Program-made: the position numbers and the translations under genes
Assembly: GCA_023405135.1 (NCBI GenBank)
Contig: JAEXYZ010000071.1
Span: 1-27,233 of the forward strand
Direction: 5' to 3'
DNA from: Bacillota bacterium
GTDB lineage: Bacteria; Bacillota; Bacilli; Bacillales_A; Planococcaceae
DNA length: 27,233 nucleotides
Part shown: piece by piece, positions 13,836-20,857 of the stretch
How the letters are laid out: each line of letters begins with the position of its first letter
How positions within the stretch are numbered: the stretch's first letter is position 1
Notes under the pieces: model-generated
What the model saw: only the letters and a program-made list of their open reading frames with translations
The model's database searches: none
Told to the model about the DNA's origin: nothing

Positions 13836-14369
13836 ATGAATAATAAAAAGGACCGAATTTCTTCTGAAGCTGTCTCTCAAGCAACAAAGGAAGCATTAAA
13901 AAGACGTGGAGTAAGTATTGAGGATATTGCAGAGATTGTTTATGAAATGCAATTACCATATAATGATGGATTAAAACTTGAGCATTGTATTCATTCTGTA
14001 GAAAGAGTACTTCGAAAAAGGGAAGTTCAGCATTCTGTTTTAGTTGGAATTGAATTAGATGAACTTGCCGAGAAGAACATGTTGTCACAACCTTTACAAT
14101 CCATTATCGAATCGGATGAAGGATTATTTGGTGTAGATGAAACATTAGCACTCGGCTCTGTTTTAACATATGGAAGTATTGCTTTAACAACATTTGGTCA
14201 TTTAGATAAAAATAAAATAGGTATTATTAAAAAGCTTGATTCAAAAAGTGGTAATGGAGTTCACACATTTTTAGATGATCTAGTGGGTAGTATTGCAGCG
14301 TGTGCAGCTTCGAGAATTGCTCATAAAATCCGCGATATAGAAGAGGAAAGTGAATCTATTTCATTTTAA
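13836..14369 (+). CDS. yutG: Phosphatidylglycerophosphatase A family (YutG/LtrC-like)
   Basis: 177 residues. The sequence SEAVSQATKEALKRRGVSIE at the N-terminus and, centrally, DEGLFGVDETLALGSVLTYG and FGHLDKNKIGIIKKLDSKSG, then VHTFLDDLVGSIAACAASRI, match the PgpA-type (PF04608) proteins of Firmicutes, such as B. subtilis YutG and Listeria LtrC. PgpA removes phosphate from phosphatidylglycerophosphate to give phosphatidylglycerol; activity in this Gram-positive branch is inferred. Hydrophobicity is modest, unlike the four-helix E. coli enzyme. ATG 13836 has AAAGAGG upstream. It stands alone behind the GC-rich repeat; in B. subtilis it lies elsewhere, so the position is not conserved. Confidence 0.88.
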   Translation: MNNKKDRISSEAVSQATKEALKRRGVSIEDIAEIVYEMQLPYNDGLKLEHCIHSVERVLRKREVQHSVLVGIELDELAEKNMLSQPLQSIIESDEGLFGVDETLALGSVLTYGSIALTTFGHLDKNKIGIIKKLDSKSGNGVHTFLDDLVGSIAACAASRIAHKIRDIEEESESISF

Positions 14370-14452
14370 AGTAAATTCTTTAAAAGAAGATTAATTTTAT
14401 AAAAGAATTTTATGGTAATATAATAAGTGATACTATAAAATGAGGTATATTT

Positions 14453-14533
14453 ATGAAACCATCTGAGATAAAAACTTTAATTACTAGTGGAACTTTTATA
14501 TTAGCAGTTATTTTATATCTTTTATTTAGATAA
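14453..14533 (+). CDS. Small hydrophobic protein, 26 residues
   Basis: A short frame beginning MKPSEIKTLITSG and ending TFILAVILYLLFR: a charged N-terminus followed by one membrane helix with a terminal Arg. TGAGG lies about seven bases before the ATG, and TATAAT-like sequence (14418-14423 region, GGTAATATAATAAG) precedes it. It sits 83 bases after yutG and directly before a strong terminator. I recognise no family. It may be a genuine small membrane protein; the support is composition, ribosome site and terminator only. Confidence 0.5.
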   Translation: MKPSEIKTLITSGTFILAVILYLLFR

Positions 14534-14542
14534 AACATATAG

Positions 14543-14580
14543 AAGGAGCCGTCCAAAAAGTCATTTCAGGACGGCTCCTT
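14543..14580. terminator. Strong terminator
   Basis: AAGGAGCCGTCC (14543-14554) pairs perfectly with GGACGGCTCCTT (14569-14580) across a 14-base loop. It is placed between the small hydrophobic ORF (plus) and the decayed cyclase gene (minus). The following T-run is short. Confidence 0.75.
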
Positions 14581-14600
14581 CAACAATTGCAATGAAGTTT

Positions 14601-15456
14601 TTAATTTGTCCAGTCCTCGTTAGTTTTATTAATCCAATAGGAATTTCTCCCTTTTTGTTTCGCTTTATATAAAGCTATATCTGCACTTTTTAGTAAAGAT
14701 TTTTTCGTAAAGTTTTTTACAGGTGCTATTGCAATACCTATACTTGTTGTTTCATGACTATAATCTTGGCCTTTGTATGCATTTTGAACAATCTGAAATG
14801 TTTTTTCGTAATCATCAGGATGAACATATTCAAAAGGTTTCATCATTGAGTCATGTTCAGAACGTTCAAAACCGATAATTTCATAAAAATAATCAGAGAA
14901 TATAATTTATCTTCATCAATTAAATATTCCCAGCTACCAATTTTTGCGATTTGTTGAGCGTGGGATAAATGTTTTTTCTTAACTGAACAGACTCTCTTAA
15001 TCGAGCCTTTTCAGTAATATTTGAAATGATTAAAAATACACCTTCTACAATCGTTTTGTCACTAGTAATTGGTATGAAAGTCAATAAAATATGAGTAGTA
15101 TTTCGATCAGTTAAGTTTATTTCAATTCCTAATTTCTCAGAATTTCCCTTTAATGTATTCATAAAGGCAGTCGCAAAGTTTTTATAACCATCTTCGGATA
15201 GGAATTTTTTAAAGTCCTCTAATTTAATAGGGCAAAAATGTAACATAGATAAAATTTTATTATCATTAATGTTAATAATTGCACCGTCCGATGAAAAAAT
15301 AACAGTCGTTTCTGGATGATATAGTGCAAGAGAAGCATAAAAGTTTAGTAATTTAAAATCAGTATTATTTGTTTTTGTATATTCCATTATGTTAGATGTT
15401 ATATTTTTATTTAAAATAGATTTAAAAATATTAGGTTTATTAGATGAATCGCTCAT
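14601..15456 (-). pseudogene. Decayed PAS-PAS-GGDEF diguanylate cyclase
   Basis: The reading starts at ATG 15456 (GGTGG upstream). It encodes a first PAS domain (TTVIFSSDGAIININDNKIL to FLIISNITEKARLRES), then breaks. One base is missing from the A-run (plus-strand T-run 14972-14977): shifting frame there restores HLSHAQQIAKIGSWEYLIDE, the start of a second PAS domain. A second one-base loss near 14898 must be repaired to continue into FSDYFYEIIGFERSEHDS and FEYVHPDDYEK. Near 14750 the PAS sequence runs directly into the end of a GGDEF domain, TTSIGIAIAP to LLKSADIALYKAKQKGRNSYW, so the catalytic core including the GG(D/E)EF loop is deleted. It cannot make c-di-GMP. The frameshifts could be sequencing errors, but the internal deletion cannot. 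Confidence 0.85.
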
Positions 15457-15635
15457 AAATACCACCATTCAGTTACACTAATTACATAGGAAAAATGTAA
15501 ACCATATTATAGTCAAAAGGTAGTCCAAAAATGCTATTTGAATTAAAAAATACAGTTTTTAATGATATTTTGTAACGGAGAGGGATTAGGAGATTAATTT
15601 TGAGGCATTTTTTAAGGTTTTATTTAAACATTCAT

Positions 15636-15672
15636 AAGGGCTGTTTTTCGAAAGATTCGAGAAACAGTCCTT
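15636..15672. terminator. Hairpin, possible terminator
   Basis: Arms at 15636-15651 and 15657-15672 (AAGGGCTGTTTTTCGA with TCGAGAAACAGTCCTT) give 16 bp with two wobble pairs and a 5-base loop. No convincing T-run follows on either strand. A second short hairpin GCTCCTT/AAGGAGTGC at about 15695-15714, followed by ATTTTTA, lies between it and the small ORF at 15754. The region 15470-15753 otherwise holds nothing I can identify. Confidence 0.5.
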
Positions 15673-15753
15673 TAAAATAAATTTTTTCGTTTCGCTCCTT
15701 TTGAAGGAGTGCATTTTTAATGTAGGAAATATTAAATTCCTAGTCACTTTTCT

Positions 15754-15909
15754 TTATTCACTTTGATTTTCATTTTCGTGTGGCAATTGTTCATCTTCAC
15801 TTAAGAATAAAAAAGATTCGTCTGCTAGTTGATGCAATTTTTCTTCATTTAATCCAATAGATAATGGTCCTGAAAAAATTGTTTCCCACCAAGTATGAGT
15901 CGAAATCAT
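15754..15909 (-). CDS. Small acidic protein, 51 residues, unknown function
   Basis: On the minus strand ATG 15909 is preceded by AAGGGGG with an 8-base gap, a good ribosome site. The product begins MISTHTWWETIFSGPLSIGL, continues NEEKLHQLADESFLFLSED and ends EQLPHENENQSE. It has no signal peptide or membrane helix, is acidic, with a Trp-Trp near the N-terminus and a short amphipathic helix in the middle. I do not recognise it. The good ribosome site, absence of competing frames and amino-acid composition suggest a real gene, divergent from the aldehyde dehydrogenase. Confidence 0.55.
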   Translation of the reverse strand: MISTHTWWETIFSGPLSIGLNEEKLHQLADESFLFLSEDEQLPHENENQSE

Positions 15910-15963
15910 AAAAATTTGCCCCCTTATTTTTTGACGTGACTTCCATTCTTCGTATACATTTTT

Positions 15964-15978
15964 GTGTTATGTTAACAC
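15964..15978. promoter_or_regulatory. Palindrome in the divergent region before the aldehyde dehydrogenase
   Basis: GTGTTA-TGT-TAACAC is a perfect 6-3-6 inverted repeat, 55 bases from the small ORF start and 107 from the dehydrogenase start. A second palindrome, ATTGTACAAT, lies at 16020-16029. Either could be an operator. I could not assign a regulator or firm promoter boxes. Confidence 0.35.
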
Positions 15979-16084
15979 TTCAATAGAGAAAGAAGGAATT
16001 AAACGTCAAATTGTAGTAAATTGTACAATGTTATTATGAGTAAATATTATTTTTTTTATGTATTAGAAAAGAGGGACAAGCAGG

Positions 16085-17473
16085 ATGAAAATTACTGTAG
16101 ATATTGTAGAATCAATGATTGAAGAGCAAAAAAAATTTTTTTTCACAGGAATTACGAAAAATATTGAATTTCGAAAAAAGCAATTATTAAATTTAAAACA
16201 AAAAATAAAACATTACGAAAAAGATATACTACATGCTCTAAATCGTGATTTGAATAAGAGTGAGTTTGAAGCATATTCCAATGAAGTTGGAATCGTTTTA
16301 GAGAGCATTCAATATATGGTTAATAATATTGAGGAGTGGGCACAGCCAACAGAAGTAAAGACCCCTCTACATTTTCAACCTGCTAAAAGCTTTATTGTTC
16401 GTGAACCATATGGAGTTTCATTAATTATCGGTCCATTCAATTATCCATTTCAGCTTGTTATGGAACCACTTATTGGAGCTATTGTTGGTGGAAATACAGC
16501 AATTGTTAAACCATCTGAAACGACTATTTATACAACTAAAATTATAAAAAAAATTATTGAAGGAACATTTGACACATCTTATGTACGTGTTGTTGAAGGT
16601 GAAAAAGAAGAGGTAACAGCGCTCATTCATGGGTCATTCGATTATATTTTCTTTACAGGTAGTGTTTCAGTTGGAAAAGTAATTATGCGTGCAGCTGCGG
16701 AAAAGTTAACACCAATTACGTTAGAGCTTGGTGGAAAAAGTCCAACAGTTGTAGATCAAACAGCCAATCTAGAAGTGGCAGCAAAACGTATTGTATGGGG
16801 GAAATTTAATAATACAGGTCAAACTTGTGTAGCACCAGACTATGCCATGGTTCATTCATCGGTTTATAAAAAATTTATGAAAATAATGAAAAAAACAATT
16901 ATACAATTTTATGGTAAGGATGCTCAAAGAAGTAAAGATTATGGACGTGTCATTAATGAACGTCAATTCGATCGATTGAAAAAGCTATTAGATGCTGAGA
17001 AGGAACAAATCACATATGGTGGTAAAAGCGATAAAAAAGATTTATATATTGAACCGACAATTTTAGAAAATATCAATTGGAATAGTCCAATAATGGAAGA
17101 TGAAATTTTTGGACCCATTTTACCGATTATGACATATGATGATTTACCTTTGGCGATTCATCAAATTCGCAAACTTCCAAAACCGTTAGCTGCGTACTTC
17201 TTTTCAGAAAATAAAAAAGCAATCGATTTCTTCTTACAGGAGCTTCCTTTTGGTGGAGGATGCATTAACGATACAGTAACACATGTTGCTAATCCATATT
17301 TACCATTTGGAGGTGTTGGGCCATCTGGAGTAAATGCTTACCATGGAAAAGCAAGCTTTGAAAATTTCACGCATGCAAAATCGATAATGAAACGTTCTTC
17401 TAAATTCGCAAATAACTTACTTTTCCCTCCTTATAAACAAAAGGTGAAATTGGTTCGGAAAATGTTAAAATGA
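16085..17473 (+). CDS. Aldehyde dehydrogenase, class 3 / YwdH-like
   Basis: 462 residues, NAD(P)-dependent oxidation of aldehydes to acids. The Rossmann and catalytic motifs are present: IIGPFNYPFQLVMEPLIGAI near 115, the FTGSVSVGKVIM loop near 190, LELGGKSPTVVD with the catalytic Glu near 218, and FNNTGQTCVAPDY with the catalytic Cys near 252. PILPIMTYDDL and NPYLPFGGVGPSGVNAYHGK follow. The length and the basic, hydrophobic C-terminus (LLFPPYKQKVKLVRKMLK) fit class 3 fatty-aldehyde-type enzymes such as B. subtilis YwdH. ATG 16085 follows AGAGGGACAAGCAGG. It is monocistronic, with a terminator right after. The physiological aldehyde is unknown. Confidence 0.93.
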   Translation: MKITVDIVESMIEEQKKFFFTGITKNIEFRKKQLLNLKQKIKHYEKDILHALNRDLNKSEFEAYSNEVGIVLESIQYMVNNIEEWAQPTEVKTPLHFQPAKSFIVREPYGVSLIIGPFNYPFQLVMEPLIGAIVGGNTAIVKPSETTIYTTKIIKKIIEGTFDTSYVRVVEGEKEEVTALIHGSFDYIFFTGSVSVGKVIMRAAAEKLTPITLELGGKSPTVVDQTANLEVAAKRIVWGKFNNTGQTCVAPDYAMVHSSVYKKFMKIMKKTIIQFYGKDAQRSKDYGRVINERQFDRLKKLLDAEKEQITYGGKSDKKDLYIEPTILENINWNSPIMEDEIFGPILPIMTYDDLPLAIHQIRKLPKPLAAYFFSENKKAIDFFLQELPFGGGCINDTVTHVANPYLPFGGVGPSGVNAYHGKASFENFTHAKSIMKRSSKFANNLLFPPYKQKVKLVRKMLK

Positions 17474-17476
17474 TTT

Positions 17477-17518
17477 AGATCCTGAGTATTTCTTCTATAG
17501 AATTACTCGGGTCTTTTA
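17477..17518 (+). terminator. Terminator of the aldehyde dehydrogenase gene
   Basis: CCTGAGTA (17481-17488) pairs with TACTCGGG (17504-17511) with one wobble, extended by AGA/TCT after a bulge, and is followed by TTTT. It lies four bases after the stop codon. Confidence 0.75.
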
Positions 17519-17572
17519 GTTATAACGACTCGTGGATGGAAGTACTGAAAAGAGTTTTATATAAGTATGTAA

Positions 17573-17714
17573 GTGAGCGGGCTAAGCACCAAGCCGCAGA
17601 GCCACGTTGTGTCTCTACGACTTGTCTTTGTGCTTTGTGCGAGGCCCACTCACAGTTAGTAAGTGCTACTTAAGCTTCTTAATATATTACGCAGCTTACA
17701 GTGGTAGGCTGCGT
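17573..17714. repeat. Palindrome-rich noncoding segment
   Basis: GTGAGcGGGCt at 17573-17583 is repeated in inverse as GGCCCACTCAC ending at 17653, enclosing an inner hairpin AGAG-CAC/GTG-CTCT near 17608-17626. A separate perfect 7-bp inverted repeat, ACGCAGC (17689-17695) with GCTGCGT (17708-17714), follows. The segment is more G+C-rich than its surroundings. The reading frames across it look non-coding. It may be a degenerate miniature element or structured transcript; I do not recognise it. The rest of 17474-18041 holds only the terminator and the promoter listed separately. Confidence 0.5.
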
Positions 17715-17883
17715 GTTCTGAAATTAGTGAATACTACTATAACCCCCACTTTTCAGGTGATTATACTACTAGTCTTTGGTGACGCACGATGTTATGGAGT
17801 GTTTTTTTTACCATTTTTTTTTGTAAGCTCATTATTTAGACGAAAATTTTTTTCATGAAGGCACATAACGTTTTGAACTTTCC

Positions 17884-17912
17884 TTACACCATTAAATGGT
17901 GAGTGCTATAAT
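17884..17912 (+). promoter_or_regulatory. Promoter of the M42 peptidase-murE unit with embedded palindrome
   Basis: TATAAT at 17907-17912 is perfect and has the extended -10 TG at 17904-17905. A weak -35, TTACAC (17884-17889), is 17 bases upstream. The spacer contains the perfect 7-1-7 inverted repeat CACCATT-A-AATGGTG (17887-17901), an operator-like position where a bound repressor would block polymerase. The start codon of the peptidase gene is about 125 bases downstream, and that leader holds an AT-rich near-palindrome (about 17940-17966). Confidence 0.6.
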
Positions 17913-18041
17913 GAAATGCATACATACAATTCTTTATAAAAATTTGATAATATAATTATTAAATTTTACCTACAAAAAAATTACTGGCTGTCGATTATTG
18001 GCGAATTTTGATATTATTAAGAAAGTTGAGGGGGCTTTCTG

Positions 18042-19100
18042 ATGAAAAATGTATTTAATGAAAAAGATACAGTTGATCTATTAGGACAAATTGTAAATAT
18101 ACCAAGCCCATCTGGATTCACAAAATCGATAATGCAGTTTATTGGTGCGTATTTACATGACCTAGGTATTGAACATAAAAAAACTAATAAAGGTGCAATA
18201 ATTGCTACATTTCAAGGTGCTAATAACAACGTTCATCGACTGCTAACAGCCCATACGGATACGTTAGGTGCGATGGTGAAAGAAGTAAAAGCTAACGGTC
18301 GCTTAAAACTATCAATGGTTGGTGGATTCAATTGGAATGCAGTAGAAGGAGAATATTGCACAATTCATACAGCAAGTGGAAAAAACATTCGCGGTACAAT
18401 TTTAATGCATGAAACAACTGTCCATGTTTATCGTGGTGCAGGAGAGTTAAAGCGGGATGAAAATCATATTGAAGTCCGAGTTGACGAAAAAGTTAATAAT
18501 GCTGAAGAAACTCGAAAAGTTGGAATAGAAGTAGGGGATTTTGTATCCTTTGATCCTCGATTTGAGAAAACAGATTCTGGATTCATTAAATCACGTCATT
18601 TAGATGATAAAGCAAGTACTACGCTTCTTCTACAATTAATGAAATTTATAAAAGAAGAAAATATTTTGCTTCCATACACAACTCATTTTTATATTTCAAA
18701 CAACGAAGAAATTGGCTATGGTGGCAATTCAAATATTCCTAAAGAAGTTGTGGAATATATTGCTGTTGACATGGGGGCAATTGGAGACGGTCAAAGCTCT
18801 AATGAATATACGGTGTCAATCTGTGCGAAAGATTCAAGTGGACCATATCATTATGAATTAACACGACAAATTGTTGAATTAGCAAAACAAAACAATATTA
18901 ATTATAAACTTGATATTTACCCATTTTATGGATCAGATGCATCTGCTGCCATTCGTGCAGGTGCTGATGTAAAGCATGCATTGTTTGGACCAGGTATTGA
19001 ATCTTCACACGCTTATGAACGTACACATATTGACTCATTAAAAGCAACAGCACAATTGTTATATGTTTATGTAACTTCACCAATGGATTCGGAGGATTAA
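18042..19100 (+). CDS. M42-family metallo-aminopeptidase
   Basis: 352 residues, a cytosolic, usually large multimeric (TET-type) aminopeptidase with two metal ions. Metal and catalytic motifs in order: LLTAHTDTLGAMVKEV (His-x-Asp) near residue 66, SRHLDDKASTTLLLQL (bridging Asp) near 187, ISNNEEIGYGGNSN (catalytic Glu-Glu) near 227, AVDMGAIGDG (Asp) near 246, and GPGIESSHAYERTHIDSL (last His) near 322. All expected ligands are present, so the enzyme should be active. Substrate preference (glutamyl, leucyl or other) cannot be read from sequence. ATG 18042 has GAGGGGG upstream. The gene ends six bases before murE, so the two are co-transcribed. Confidence 0.92.
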   Translation: MKNVFNEKDTVDLLGQIVNIPSPSGFTKSIMQFIGAYLHDLGIEHKKTNKGAIIATFQGANNNVHRLLTAHTDTLGAMVKEVKANGRLKLSMVGGFNWNAVEGEYCTIHTASGKNIRGTILMHETTVHVYRGAGELKRDENHIEVRVDEKVNNAEETRKVGIEVGDFVSFDPRFEKTDSGFIKSRHLDDKASTTLLLQLMKFIKEENILLPYTTHFYISNNEEIGYGGNSNIPKEVVEYIAVDMGAIGDGQSSNEYTVSICAKDSSGPYHYELTRQIVELAKQNNINYKLDIYPFYGSDASAAIRAGADVKHALFGPGIESSHAYERTHIDSLKATAQLLYVYVTSPMDSED

Positions 19101-19106
19101 TTAAGT

Positions 19107-20576
19107 ATGTATACAGAAGAATTATTAAGTGTTATTCCATTAAAAACGGTTATTGGACAGTTACCTAATACAGTGAGAGATATTTCAATTGACTCTAGAA
19201 GTGTTCAACCAAAAAGCTTATTCATTTGTATTAAAGGCTATACTGTGGATGGACATGATTTTGCGCAAAAAGCCGTTGATGCAGGAGCAACTGTTGTGGT
19301 AACAGAGCGTGAATTAAAGCTTGATGGGGAAGTTGCACAAATTATTGTAAATGATACAGATCGAACATTAGGTTTACTAGCAGCAAAATTTTTTGATTAT
19401 CCTTCAAACGATCTTACAATGATTGGTGTCACCGGTACAAATGGTAAAACAAGTGTGTCTGGTATCATTCACCATATGCTAGTTGGAATGGGTGAACGTT
19501 CTGCTTTATCAGGAACTATTGGTTTTGAGTTAAATGGTGTACTATATGAGTCAGCTAATACAACAAACGATGCTTTAAGTACACAACAAATGATTTTTCG
19601 CGCAAAAATGGAAGGCTGTCGTACGATGGTTATGGAAGTTTCTTCACATGGCTTAGCATTAGGACGACTTGCTGGAGTAGAATATGATATTGCGGTATTT
19701 ACAAATTTAACACATGATCACCTTGATTTCCACGGAACAATGGAAGAATACGGAAATGCTAAAGGGTTATTATTCTCTCAATTAGGACAAGACTTTACTA
19801 AAAATAAGTTTGTTGTTTTAAATGCAGATGATCCATGGTCTGAAAAATACGCAAAAATGACTTCGTATCCAGTATGGACATATGGATTGAAAAATGATGC
19901 GATTTTTCGTGCGGAAAATTGTAACTACGACGACTGCTTAACAACATTTGATATGATTACCCCAGAAGGAAAGTTTCCGATTACAATGCATTTGCTAGGT
20001 GAGTTTAATGTTTATAATGTACTAGCAGCAGCAGCAGTTTTTTATGCAAAGGGTATTACTATGGATGTGATTGTTGAGCTAATTGAGGATTTAGCACCGA
20101 TAAGAGGACGTATGGAAAAGGTAAAAACGGATTTACCATTACAAATTTTTATCGACTATGCACATACACCAGATGCAATTGAAAAAGCAATTAATGCTGC
20201 TCTTCCATATAAAAAGCCAGAAAATAAACTAATTTTCCTAATTGGAACTGGTGGTAATCGAGATAAATCGAAGCGTCCAGCAATGGCGGAAAAAGCGTCA
20301 AGAGCAGATTATGTAATTTTGACTACTGATGATCCAAGATTTGAGGAATATGATAGTATTACTAGCGATTTAGCAAAAGGAATGCTCCATGAAAATTATG
20401 CATGTATTGGTGACCGTGCAGAAGCAGTACGGCATGCAGTTTCTGTTGCTGAGCCTGGCGATATTATTATATTTGCAGGTAAAGGACATGAAGACTATCA
20501 AATCATCGGAAATAAGAAGATTCCACATAGTGATGCAGAAATTGCTATTGAAGCAGGACGAATAAAATTTGTTTAA
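19107..20576 (+). CDS. murE: MurE-type UDP-MurNAc-dipeptide--amino acid ligase
   Basis: 489 residues, complete. It adds the third amino acid to UDP-MurNAc-L-Ala-D-Glu with ATP in the cytosol. Motifs: DSRSVQPKSLFICIKGYTVDGHDF (N-domain, UDP binding; shown in part as DSRSVQPKSLF), the P-loop IGVTGTNGKTSVSGI near 111, MEVSSHGLALGR near 176, FTNLTHDHLDFHG near 196, and RGRMEKV and DYAHTPDAIEKA near 335-360. The substrate loop is TTDDPRFEEYDS (near residue 412), with DDPR where diaminopimelate-adding enzymes have DNPR. The near neighbour prfC resembles the staphylococcal arrangement, in which MurE adds L-lysine. Planococcaceae often have lysine in vegetative wall and diaminopimelate in spore cortex, so a lysine or relaxed specificity is possible. 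It is not in the usual division cluster. Confidence 0.9.
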   Translation: MYTEELLSVIPLKTVIGQLPNTVRDISIDSRSVQPKSLFICIKGYTVDGHDFAQKAVDAGATVVVTERELKLDGEVAQIIVNDTDRTLGLLAAKFFDYPSNDLTMIGVTGTNGKTSVSGIIHHMLVGMGERSALSGTIGFELNGVLYESANTTNDALSTQQMIFRAKMEGCRTMVMEVSSHGLALGRLAGVEYDIAVFTNLTHDHLDFHGTMEEYGNAKGLLFSQLGQDFTKNKFVVLNADDPWSEKYAKMTSYPVWTYGLKNDAIFRAENCNYDDCLTTFDMITPEGKFPITMHLLGEFNVYNVLAAAAVFYAKGITMDVIVELIEDLAPIRGRMEKVKTDLPLQIFIDYAHTPDAIEKAINAALPYKKPENKLIFLIGTGGNRDKSKRPAMAEKASRADYVILTTDDPRFEEYDSITSDLAKGMLHENYACIGDRAEAVRHAVSVAEPGDIIIFAGKGHEDYQIIGNKKIPHSDAEIAIEAGRIKFV

Positions 20577-20634
20577 AACATATGTAATAGAGAGACAAGA
20601 CTTCAAAACTTTTTCTTGAAATAGATGATACGTA

Positions 20635-20676
20635 AAAAAGAATCCGCTAATTGCAGGAATGTCGCGGATTCTTTTT
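20635..20676. terminator. Bidirectional-type terminator after murE
   Basis: AAAAAGAATCCGC (20635-20647) and GCGGATTCTTTTT (20664-20676) pair perfectly over 13 bp. It lies 58 bases beyond the murE stop and separates this unit from prfC. Confidence 0.88.
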
Positions 20677-20857
20677 ACTATTTGAAAGGAAATGAATTGT
20701 GTATCAAATTCTAAAGACATAAGGATGATATTGACTTAATTTACTTGATTTTTGAACATATATTTTTTTATGCAACCTCTATTATAGTAAAAATGGTTGT
20801 GCGAACAGTGGAAGTTCTTTTATTATAGGAAAGGTATGAAAAAAGGAGACGGAAAAG

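Noticed and set aside
14895..14980. Programmed frameshifting in the PAS/GGDEF gene
   Set aside because: The two shifts are in simple A/T runs without slippery-site context, and the product would still lack the catalytic core, so gene decay is simpler.
17607..17858. Protein-coding gene of 83 residues on the plus strand
   Set aside because: The frame begins inside nested inverted repeats, has no ribosome site, and its hydrophobic, Cys/Phe-rich composition looks like translated T-rich noncoding DNA.
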